A stretch of DNA of 10,465 nt from Streptosporangiaceae bacterium (GTDB lineage Bacteria > Actinomycetota > Actinomycetes > Streptosporangiales > Streptosporangiaceae), in contig JASHTQ010000681.1 in the NCBI GenBank assembly GCA_030040475.1, positions 1-10,465 on the forward strand, in the 5' to 3' direction. Positions 5,457-10,465 of this stretch are shown here, in pieces (the first letter of the stretch is position 1; each line of letters begins with the position of its first letter). A program made the translations under genes and the position numbers. The notes below the pieces were generated by a model. It was not told where the DNA came from. It saw only the letters and a program-made list of their open reading frames with translations, and ran no database searches.

Positions 5457-5546
5457 ATGACCCTTGCCACCGAGTTGAACCCCCATGAAACCGAGTTGAA
5501 CCCCCATGAGGCAGTTGTCGCAGCTGGCCACGCCGGAACAGATTAG
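5457..5546 (+). other. Tiny frame with duplicated heptapeptide TELNPHE
   Basis: ATG 5457 to TAG 5546 encodes 29 residues: MTLATELNPHETELNPHE followed by AVVAAGHAGTD. The frame exactly spans a 21-bp tandem duplication, so one heptapeptide is repeated. The nearest ribosome-binding-site-like sequence is about 31 nt upstream, which is too far. It could be the broken 5' end of a longer gene or chance. No family is recognised. Confidence 0.2.
5469..5510 (+). repeat. Two tandem copies of a 21-bp unit
   Basis: The unit begins ACCGAGTTGAACCCCCATGA and occurs at 5469-5489 and 5490-5510. Only the last base differs (A versus G). The length is a multiple of three and the copies are contiguous, which is typical of a recent slippage duplication. 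Confidence 0.85.
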
Positions 5547-5780
5547 GCGGGCCTCCCGGGCTCGGGCCAGAGCCGCCAGCGCGGGGACCCGGGCAAAGGC
5601 GGAGCTGCCACGCCGCCCGCGATCCGCCGCGCCCTGACGCTCCGCAACCGCCGCGAACCGAGCTTGCGCACGCGTGCCGCCGATATCCGCGGCTGTTCTG
5701 CCTGCGCCTTGCAGTGGCGGAGGCGCTCTGTAAGGAAGATTCTGCGTGTGGCGGACTGGTTGCCATGGGGCCGCGCGGGG

Positions 5781-6332
5781 TCAGGGGTGGGGCCGTAGTC
5801 CGTCGGTGACGACGGTGAGCAGCCGGTCGGCCAGGGCCTGGCTGGCCGGGCCGGGGGGCGTGTCGTTGATGCTGCGGAGCAGTCCCTTGAGCAGGATGAT
5901 GATGTCCGGCGTGGTGATCTCCGGGCGGACCGCGCCGGCTTGCTGGGCGCGGCGCAGCAGTGTGCCGAGGGCGGCGTGCATCTCGCTCTGCAGCGGGCCG
6001 TCGACCGCGATGGCCTCGGGCATGTCGCGCTTGGCTGCCGCTTCCTGGCGGATCCGGCCGAGGAAGCCGAAGAAGGCCTGTCCGGGGTCGGCGTCTGCGG
6101 CGCGGCCGCGGGCGTCGTCGATGAGGTCACGGACCCGGGCGGCGGCTATCGCCTCGAACAGTTCTTCCTTGGACGGGAAGTGGCGGTAGACCGTGCCGGG
6201 TCCGACTCCGGCGAGGGCAGCGATCTCGTCGAGGGGCACGCCGTACCCGGCCGCGGCGAAGGCGTCCCGCGCGGCCTGCAGGATCTTCTCCCGGTTGCGC
6301 CGGGCGTCAGCGCGCAAGGGCTTGTCAGCCAC
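5781..6332 (-). CDS. TetR/AcrR-family transcriptional regulator
   Basis: From the GTG at 6332 the protein has 183 residues. A TTG at 6341 is an in-frame alternative, but MADKPLRADARRNREKIL is the usual kind of TetR beginning. The helix-turn-helix is VPLDEIAALAGVGPGTVYRH with FPSKEELF (residues 32-59), a textbook TetR DNA-binding domain. The C-terminal half (DIIILLKGLLRSI, ALADRLLTVVTDGLRP) is the helical ligand-binding and dimer domain. It is divergent from the SnoaL/NTF2-like gene, and a 17-bp imperfect palindrome lies between them, so it probably represses that gene and itself. The inducer is unknown. No clear Shine-Dalgarno sequence precedes either start. Confidence 0.9.
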   Translation of the reverse strand: MADKPLRADARRNREKILQAARDAFAAAGYGVPLDEIAALAGVGPGTVYRHFPSKEELFEAIAAARVRDLIDDARGRAADADPGQAFFGFLGRIRQEAAAKRDMPEAIAVDGPLQSEMHAALGTLLRRAQQAGAVRPEITTPDIIILLKGLLRSINDTPPGPASQALADRLLTVVTDGLRPHP

Positions 6333-6355
6333 GGCTAGCAACCGGGGCGATGGTT

Positions 6356-6372
6356 CCGTATAGTCTAAGCGG
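6356..6372. promoter_or_regulatory. Candidate TetR operator and promoter between divergent genes
   Basis: CCGTATAG-T-CTAAGCGG is an imperfect 17-bp palindrome (6 of 8 arm positions pair). On the plus strand it contains TATAGT (6359-6364), a good -10 placed about 37 nt before the SnoaL-like gene start. On the minus strand TAGACT (6362-6367) could be the -10 for tetR. Partial direct repeats GTTCCGtATAG (6354-6363) and GTTCCGattATAG (6380-6392) are also present. Confidence 0.42.
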
Positions 6373-6400
6373 GGTCATCGTTCCGATTATAGGAGGCGTC

Positions 6401-6838
6401 ATGCCGTATACCCCGCGCGAGATCGCCGGGCAGGTCCGCAAGATGGTAGCCGGGGAAGGGGTCGTGTTCGCCGACCTGTTCGCCGCCGACGGCGTCATGG
6501 CCTACCCGTTCGCCCCGCCGGGGCACCCCTCGGAGCTGCGGGGCCGCGACGCCGTCCGTGCCTTCTTCGCCGGGCGGGGTCCTTCGCGGGAACTGTTCGC
6601 CATGGACGGGGTGCAAGCGCAGGTGTGGGAGACCGACGACCCCGAGGTAGTGGTCACCGAGATCACCCACTATGGCCAGTCCCGCGTCACCGGCGCCCCT
6701 TACCGGTTCACCGCCGTGGGCATAATCCGGGTCCGAGGGGGCGAGATCGTCCGCTACGACGACTACATGGACCCGATCGCCCTCGCCCGCCTGCTCGGCC
6801 GCACCGGGGAACTCGCCGCGGCCCTCAGCGCCGCCTGA
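6401..6838 (+). CDS. SnoaL/NTF2-like domain protein
   Basis: The ATG at 6401 is preceded by AGGAGG (6391-6396), which decides the start over an in-frame upstream GTG at 6350. The 145-residue product is a single cone-shaped NTF2-like alpha+beta domain. It starts with helices TPREIAGQVRKMVAGEG and continues FADLFAADGVMAYPFAPPG (23-41), GRDAVRAFF (48-56), VVVTEITHYGQ and VGIIRVRGGEIVRYDDYMDP. The last segment, with G-x-I-x-R-Y-x-D-Y-x-D-P, is the standard end of SnoaL-like proteins. Such proteins can be isomerases, cyclases or hydrolases, or just bind small molecules; nothing here narrows it. It is the likely target of the divergent TetR. A strong hairpin follows 40 nt after the stop. Confidence 0.88.
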   Translation: MPYTPREIAGQVRKMVAGEGVVFADLFAADGVMAYPFAPPGHPSELRGRDAVRAFFAGRGPSRELFAMDGVQAQVWETDDPEVVVTEITHYGQSRVTGAPYRFTAVGIIRVRGGEIVRYDDYMDPIALARLLGRTGELAAALSAA

Positions 6839-6878
6839 CCGGCTGCCGCCCTGGCAAGGACCCGGGCCCGGCACCTGC

Positions 6879-6898
6879 GTTAGCGGCCCGCCGCTAAC
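6879..6898 (+). terminator. Hairpin terminator of the SnoaL-like gene
   Basis: GTTAGCGG and CCGCTAAC form a perfect 8-bp stem around CCCG, 40 nt after the stop codon. There is no U tract, as is usual for actinobacterial terminators. It could also act on transcripts from the methyltransferase gene arriving on the other strand. Confidence 0.6.
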
Positions 6899-6932
6899 CG
6901 GCAACGACGCCTGACCCGCGCCATAACCGACT

Positions 6933-6950
6933 GGATGATATGCGTCATCC
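6933..6950. terminator. Small hairpin GGATGA-N6-TCATCC between convergent genes
   Basis: A perfect 6-bp inverted repeat with a 6-nt loop lies 85 nt downstream of the methyltransferase stop (minus strand), between convergent genes. It is a modest terminator candidate, weaker than the hairpin at 6879-6898. Confidence 0.3.
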
Positions 6951-7034
6951 ACGCTGTCGGCTGGCTGACCGGGACGCGTCAGGCTGTGATGAGCGCATGG
7001 CTGTACGCCATCGTGCGACATTCCGCCTGATCGG

Positions 7035-7880
7035 TTAGCCTTTCGTCGCTATTACGAGTTCGGTGTCACCGGGCCAGTCCCAGAAGAGACCGTCTGGCGA
7101 ACACTCGTGCAGCAGGTGACGCAGGTCGGATTCGAAGTCGGCTCGGCAGTTCCCGAACCATCGGGGGGCGGCGTACGACAGCGAGAAGTAGCTGGCCACC
7201 ACGGTGTCGATGTCTCTGATCAGGTCGGGGCGCCCAGGCGCGTAGATGGTGCGCGAGCCGCCGAACCGGGTCTGCGACAGGGTGTCCTCAAAGCGCGCTG
7301 GCTGGCCTTCGTCCCAGGTTGCGAGGTAATGGCGTGTGCCGTCACCGAGATAGTCGAGGATGAGCTCGCGCACCGCGGCGTGGGGAACCTCAGGGTACCC
7401 AGGATCGGCAGGCCGTGGGCGGCCGTCGTCGGCGTGGTGTGAGATCAGGACTAGCGAGCCGCCCGGCACGAGCAGCTCGTACACGGTCTCGGCGACCTCC
7501 AGCTGCCGGACCCGGTGAAACGACTGCCCGAAGATGACCGCTCGCCACCAGCCGAGGTTCAGCGCCGCGATGTCGTCTGCGACTCCCTGCACCCAGCGCA
7601 CGTTGGCTACTCCCGCCTGCCGGCAACGCCGCTGGCCTGCCTGCAACATGCCCGGTTCGGGGTCAAGCGCTGTCACCTGGCCGAACAACTGTGCCAGGGG
7701 CAGCTCCAGCACGCCAGGCCCGCACCCCACATCGAGCAGCTGGCCGGTACCGTCAAGCGACAGCTCCCCGGCCATTATGTCCGCTAGCTGCGCGGAATAC
7801 GGAGGACGCCCGACCGCGTAGTACTCGGCCGTCCCCTCAAACGCCCGGGGATCGAACGCCGATGGCGAAGGTGCTGTCAT
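7035..7880 (-). CDS. Class I SAM-dependent methyltransferase
   Basis: The chosen start is ATG 7880 with AGGA 8 nt upstream, giving 281 residues; an ATG at 7889 is the in-frame alternative. The N-terminus FDPRAFEGTAEYYAVGRPPY (residues 9-28) is the usual lead-in of this subgroup. Motif I is LLDVGCGPGVLELPLAQLFG (48-67), which binds S-adenosylmethionine. Motif II is VTALDPEPGM, with Asp73 expected to contact the ribose. VQGVADDIAALN (97 onward) and LLVPGGSLVLISHH are motifs III-V. The C-terminal part (PRWFGNCRADFESDLRHLL) is likely the substrate-specific region. The methyl acceptor is unknown. It stands alone, with no biosynthetic neighbours, and is convergent with the SnoaL-like gene. Confidence 0.9.
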   Translation of the reverse strand: MTAPSPSAFDPRAFEGTAEYYAVGRPPYSAQLADIMAGELSLDGTGQLLDVGCGPGVLELPLAQLFGQVTALDPEPGMLQAGQRRCRQAGVANVRWVQGVADDIAALNLGWWRAVIFGQSFHRVRQLEVAETVYELLVPGGSLVLISHHADDGRPRPADPGYPEVPHAAVRELILDYLGDGTRHYLATWDEGQPARFEDTLSQTRFGGSRTIYAPGRPDLIRDIDTVVASYFSLSYAAPRWFGNCRADFESDLRHLLHECSPDGLFWDWPGDTELVIATKG

Positions 7881-7899
7881 ATGCACCATCCTGAAGCAT

Positions 7900-7913
7900 G
7901 CCTCATGTGAGGC
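7900..7913. promoter_or_regulatory. Palindrome GCCTCATGTGAGGC upstream of the methyltransferase gene
   Basis: Perfect 6-bp arms flank a TG centre, 19 nt before the methyltransferase ATG (minus strand). The position suggests an operator or a 5' leader hairpin. No other copy was noticed in the window. Confidence 0.35.
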
Positions 7914-8057
7914 TGCCTGCGACAGGCAAAAATATCCGCCTGATTGAGACGCGCCGGTTGGCGTTTCCTGGCGGGCCGTCCCTGACCTGCAGGTCGGGGC
8001 GATCTGTGTGGCTGGGTAGCCCTGCATCAGCGTGTGGTCAGGGGAGGCGGGCGCGGC

Positions 8058-8748
8058 ATGGCCATCATCTACAACACCACGATGAGCCCGGGCAAGCTGG
8101 ACCTGCTGCGGGACTGGCTGCCCGGTCAGCCCCGGTACCTGCCTGGCGGCCGCGGGCCGAGCTGGCCAGGGCGGGCGGGTTTCGGCTTGATGACCCGGCC
8201 GGGGAAGTCGGCATTGAGTTCATGGTGGTGACCGATGGGTCCGGGCCGCAGGCCGTCACCTACCAGGTGTCGCTGACCTACCGCGCGGGCACGCTGCCCG
8301 GCGCGGAGGACGGGCTGATCGGGAAAGCCGAGCACGGGTGCTCGGGCGCCGGTGGATCTACGACGGAACCCGCGATCCGGTCCTGGTGGCTCAGCTGGCC
8401 GCGCTGGTCCACGGTACGGCCGAGCTGCAGGCCCCAAGTGTCAGCGACACGTCGGATCCCACCGTGATCGCCTGGCCGGTAGCCGACGGCCCGGTGGCAG
8501 TGGCCGCCTCGGCGGTCGTAGCGGACGGGCCCTCCGGCACCGATCTTCGCATCCAGGCCACGGCAGCGGACGACATCCGGAACCGGCTGCTCCTCATGCG
8601 GGTCAACAGGATCCTCCGCCCTGGCGACGGGGCCGGCGAAACCGGACGGCCGTGCCTGTCCGCCACCTGGCGGCTTGCTGACGGGACCCAGGTCCGGGGC
8701 ACCTTCGCCACCGCGAGGTACCTGCCGGAGCAAGCGACGCAGTCGTAG
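8058..8748 (+). pseudogene. Maltokinase N-terminal cap-like domain protein, broken by two -1 frameshifts
   Basis: AGGGGAGG (8040-8047) precedes ATG 8058, which begins MAIIYNTTMSPGKLDLLRDW, the family's usual N-terminus. The frame is good to CCG 8157-8159. It then continues one base back as ELARAGGFRLDDPAGEVGIE to GAGCACGGG at 8338, and again one base back as GRRWIYDGTRDPVLVAQLAA to TAG 8746-8748. Joined, the three pieces make about 230 residues with no gap in family order, ending RLADGTQVRGTFATAR. Proteins of this type carry a domain like the N-terminal cap of maltokinase (formerly often labelled 1,4-alpha-glucan branching protein) and have no kinase domain. Each break needs one missing G (GCCG/AGC and a GGG run). 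Neither site is a standard slippery heptamer, so mutation or sequencing error is likelier than programmed shifting. Confidence 0.8.
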
Positions 8749-8853
8749 GGCTGAACGCCGTCACACTTCGTAATAGCCAGAACGCACCCTTGCACGCGCC
8801 CGGAGCCGCCGTTATGCCTGCTTGTGGCGGTATGCACTCCACGGTTGATCACT

Positions 8854-8876
8854 GTGCCGAACTGGATGTTCGGCGC
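8854..8876. terminator. Hairpin between convergent genes (GCCGAAC-TGGAT-GTTCGGC)
   Basis: A perfect 7-bp stem with a 5-nt loop, extended by a T-G wobble and a G-C pair, lies 50 nt downstream of the PLDc_N-like gene (minus strand) and 106 nt after the broken maltokinase-cap gene (plus strand). It may terminate transcription in both directions. Confidence 0.55.
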
Positions 8877-8898
8877 GGCGGCAATAGGCCGGCGACAT

Positions 8899-8920
8899 GA
8901 CAGCCCCTGCTCTGGCTGTC
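8899..8920 (-). terminator. Hairpin GACAGCC-N8-GGCTGTC just after the PLDc_N-like gene
   Basis: A perfect 7-bp stem with an 8-nt loop begins 5 nt after the stop of the minus-strand gene. Together with the hairpin at 8854-8876 it makes a tandem terminator for the two-gene unit 9696-8926. Confidence 0.5.
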
Positions 8921-8925
8921 TGCGC

Positions 8926-9135
8926 CTACCGCGGCTGAGACCTCCGGTAGCGGCGGCCGATCAGCCAGTAGTCGGCCGAGCCGAGAGTGTTGACCGCGCT
9001 GGAGATCCGCCAGAAGGCTTTACTTCCCCGGACCTGCTGTGCCGGCTGCTGCCGGATGTCCCGCCATGTCCAGGCCGCGGCGAGGGCGTGTCCGGTCAGG
9101 ACCAGCACCACGACCCTGCTGGACTTGCGTTCCAT
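8926..9135 (-). CDS. Short membrane protein, phospholipase D-nuclease N-terminal-like (PLDc_N)
   Basis: The 69-residue product has a first membrane segment RVVVLVLTGHALAAAW (7-22), then TWRDIRQQPAQQVRGSKAFW (23-42), then a second, weaker membrane segment SAVNTLGSADYWLIG (46-60) ending in GRRYRR. The pattern of basic-Pro linker, V-R-G-x-K-x-x-W and a Y/W-x-x-x-G-R-R end is that of stand-alone PLDc_N-like proteins, which anchor at the membrane but have no phospholipase domain. Function is unknown. ATG 9135 has AAAGGAA about 10 nt upstream, lying inside the end of the preceding gene. The gap to that gene is 6 bp, so the two are almost certainly co-transcribed. Confidence 0.68.
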   Translation of the reverse strand: MERKSSRVVVLVLTGHALAAAWTWRDIRQQPAQQVRGSKAFWRISSAVNTLGSADYWLIGRRYRRSQPR

Positions 9136-9141
9136 GGCTGA

Positions 9142-9696
9142 TCATTCCTTTCGTGAGCCAGTGCGCGGATGAACGCCGTCACGCTGGACTGCGGCGATGA
9201 AGCCGTCCGGATCGACAAGGCTCACGATCAGTTCGGTGACCTTCATCCGGCGGAACAAGGTGCTGGGGCTGCGCCCGGTGTGGCAGGGCGGGTCGATCTC
9301 GATCTCTACCAGGCCGTCAGCCGAGCCGTTCGCCAGCCAGCTGCCGCCCTTGGCATGCACGCCGATCGTTCCCCTCGTCTGATGTGAGGATCGGGCGGCC
9401 CGGCGGACGGAGGCGCGCGGCACGTCGACCTTGAAGTCGGCCATCCGGAGCCGGAGCCAGTCGGCGTCGACCTCGATCCGCCCTCCGGCCGGGCCCCCGC
9501 CGAGCAGGGTGTCGGCCCAGGTGGAGACCGGGCCCATGTCCTTATAGCTGATCGCGAACCACTCCGGTTCCCCGGCCTGATCGCTGCTGCTGGCCGCCCG
9601 GAACTCCCTGATGATCTCGCGCCGGGCGGCAGCGTAGGACTCACCGGTCTCCGCCATCCGCCTGCGGGCAGCCGCCTTGATCTTGTCGTGCGCCAT
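9142..9696 (-). CDS. Conserved actinobacterial protein of unknown function
   Basis: ATG 9696 is preceded by GAGGAA 3-4 nt upstream and the product has 184 residues. The first helix, KIKAAARRRMAETGESYAAA (5-24) followed by RREI, is a motif seen at the start of many small actinobacterial proteins of unknown role. A mixed alpha/beta core follows: WLRLRMADFKVDVPRASV (80-97), GTIGVHAKGGSWLANGSADG (109-128), LVEIEIDPP (129-137) and a final MKVTELIVSLVDPDGFIAAV (151-170). The central strands, with W-L-A-N-G-S-x-x-G-L-V-x-I, suggest a beta-barrel or PH-like fold; this is inference. It leads a two-gene unit with the PLDc_N-like protein and may be its cytosolic partner. Confidence 0.6.
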   Translation of the reverse strand: MAHDKIKAAARRRMAETGESYAAARREIIREFRAASSSDQAGEPEWFAISYKDMGPVSTWADTLLGGGPAGGRIEVDADWLRLRMADFKVDVPRASVRRAARSSHQTRGTIGVHAKGGSWLANGSADGLVEIEIDPPCHTGRSPSTLFRRMKVTELIVSLVDPDGFIAAVQRDGVHPRTGSRKE

Positions 9697-10155
9697 CGTT
9701 TCCTCGATCCGGTGGCTTCGTCCCGGCGTCCAGCCACCGCAGAGTGATCACGATGGGAAGGAAAGAACCCACACGAGGGCTGCGCCGCTCTTGTCCGCTA
9801 CCGCTACCGCTAGCGCCGGGCCAGGGTAACTCGGAGACAGGCAGGTGTGTTAGCTGCCACCACAAGTGTAGCCCCCCGCGAGGACAGCTGCCAGGTACCC
9901 AGCCGTCGCGCCCTGCGATCGTCGCGTCGGCGGCACGATGCCACCGTGCCTCCGCAGCCGAGACCAGGCAGCGGGGCCAACCTGCGGTTCCGTGCTACCC
10001 GGCCGCGCAACTGGGAGCGGGCTCGTGGTGGTCCTGGGCGGGCATGGCCGGGTGGTCTGGGTGGTGGATGCGCCGGGGCGGTGGGGCTTGCCGGCCGGCT
10101 GGCGGTGAGTTTGCTCGCCGCGGCATCGGCGTCGGCGTGCGGTTACTGTGGGCCG
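9697..10155. other. 459-bp intergenic region between divergent genes
   Basis: The region separates the unknown-function operon (minus) from the alpha/beta hydrolase (plus). It contains GTGATCAC (9744-9751), an 8-bp palindrome near the operon start, and a short CGCTAC repeat near 9797. A frame of 38 residues (9992-10108) ends in APGRWGLPAGWR, which recalls the start of a Nudix box. I do not call it a gene. The long open frame across the whole region lacks coding character. Confidence 0.35.
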
Positions 10156-10465
10156 GTGAGACAGGCCACGGGGTTTGCGCGGCTGCCGGACGGGCGCCGT
10201 GTTGCTTTTGCCGTGGTGGGCAGTGGCCCTGCGGTGGTGCTGCCGGCCTGGTGGGTCTCCCATCTGGTCGAGGACTGGCAGTCTGGTCCGCTGCGCCGGT
10301 TTGTCGAGGGCCTGGCCGCCGGGCGGATGGTGGTGCGGTATGACCGGCTCGGGACCGGCCTGTCGGATCGGGAGCGGCCGCCCGGCACGTTGACGCCGGC
10401 GTTTGAGGAGGCGACGCTGTGCGCCGTGGCTGATGAGCTGGGGCTGGCGCGGATGACGCTGATGG
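10156..10465 (+). CDS. Alpha/beta hydrolase, N-terminal part (runs off right edge)
   Basis: The visible 103 residues start at GTG 10156: VRQATGFARLPDGRRVAFAV, then VGSGPAVVLPAWWVSHLVED, MVVRYDRLGTGLSDR and FEEATLCAVADELGLARMTL. The strand with G-S-G-P-x-V-V, the W-W-V-S-H-L-x-x-D-W segment, and R-Y-D-R-L-G-T-G-L-S-D-R match the alpha/beta hydrolase group often linked to, or fused with, LuxR or adenylate cyclase domains in actinobacteria. The nucleophile elbow (G-x-S-x-G) would fall just past the edge, so catalysis and domain fusion cannot be judged. There is no Shine-Dalgarno sequence; TACTGT (10144-10149) ends 6 nt before the GTG, allowing a leaderless transcript. GTG 10105 is an in-frame alternative but adds an unlike sequence. 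Confidence 0.75.
   Translation, partial: MRQATGFARLPDGRRVAFAVVGSGPAVVLPAWWVSHLVEDWQSGPLRRFVEGLAAGRMVVRYDRLGTGLSDRERPPGTLTPAFEEATLCAVADELGLARMTLM

Larger units (their letters stand above)
5394..5780. other. Intergenic remnant region between recombinase relic and tetR
   Basis: This region of 387 bp contains a strong ribosome-binding-site-like GGAAGGAG (5418-5425) with no start codon at usable distance, and the 21-bp tandem duplication at 5469-5510. The rest, 5550-5780, is GC-rich without codon structure I can recognise. It also has to contain the 3' end of the TetR transcript; no strong terminator hairpin is evident. Confidence 0.3.
8749..8925. other. Convergent intergenic region with two hairpins
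   Basis: The 177 bp between the broken maltokinase-cap gene and the PLDc_N-like gene contain the two hairpins and nothing else I can support. Confidence 0.4.

Noticed and set aside
4800..5780. A complete toxin-antitoxin or integrative element in the relic patch
   Set aside because: No toxin, no recombinase catalytic domain, no terminal repeats and no attachment-site duplication could be seen.
6365..7021. A 218-residue open frame on the minus strand over the SnoaL-like gene
   Set aside because: It is antisense to a gene with a consensus ribosome binding site and a clear family match; the translation has no recognisable domain.
8058..8748. Programmed ribosomal frameshifting in the maltokinase-cap-like gene
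   Set aside because: Neither shift site has an X-XXY-YYZ slippery heptamer, and needing two shifts in a housekeeping-type gene is improbable.
9744..10343. A 199-residue open frame on the plus strand
   Set aside because: It is Cys/Trp/Gly/Arg-rich without domain character and overlaps the alpha/beta hydrolase start in another frame.
1..10465. tRNA, rRNA, riboswitch or CRISPR features
   Set aside because: I read both strands for conserved tRNA arms, direct-repeat arrays and common riboswitch cores and saw none; subtle RNAs could be missed by eye.

Overview
The window is very GC-rich, uses GTG and TTG starts freely, has strong G/C bias at third codon positions, and carries two F420-dependent enzyme families and a maltokinase-cap-like protein. 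This points to the chromosome of a filamentous or soil actinobacterium (Streptomyces/Streptosporangium/Actinomadura-like). The genus cannot be fixed from the sequence alone. All assignments rest on reading translations and motifs by eye; no search was run.

Layout, left to right. (1) 1-405, minus: N-terminal part of an acetoacetyl-CoA synthetase running off the left edge, divergent from (2) 549-1538, plus: a luciferase-like F420-dependent oxidoreductase. This converges, 11 bp apart, with (3) 1550-1978, minus: a PPOX-class F420-dependent protein of the Rv0121c type. (4) 2234-2650, plus: a MarR regulator, followed by about 430 bp of AT-richer, repeat-bearing intergenic DNA. (5) 3082-3804, plus: a CtaG-like membrane protein lacking the usual histidines, followed closely by (6) 3833-4345, plus: a second MarR regulator. 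(7) 4363-4680, minus: a small orphan beta-rich protein resembling EF-Tu domain III, with a strong palindrome upstream.

(8) 4720-5780 is a decayed accessory patch. It holds two copies of a TATCGT-N3-ACGA palindrome, a probable fragment of a Phd/YefM-type antitoxin (minus), a probable C-terminal relic of a serine recombinase (plus), and a 21-bp tandem duplication. (9) 5781-6332, minus: a TetR regulator divergent from (10) 6401-6838, plus: a SnoaL/NTF2-like protein, with a candidate operator between them. (11) 7035-7880, minus: a class I SAM methyltransferase. (12) 8058-8748, plus: a maltokinase N-terminal cap-like gene broken by two -1 frameshifts. (13) 8926-9135 and 9142-9696, minus: a two-gene unit of a short PLDc_N-like membrane protein and a conserved protein of unknown function. 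(14) 10156-10465, plus: start of an alpha/beta hydrolase running off the right edge.

Most of the window is ordinary chromosomal accessory content: small oxidoreductases, one-component regulators and unconnected enzymes. I see no complete defence, CRISPR, biosynthetic or phage module. The parts most worth a second look are the frameshifted gene, the duplicated palindrome in the relic patch, the orphan EF-Tu-III-like protein and the histidine-poor CtaG paralogue.
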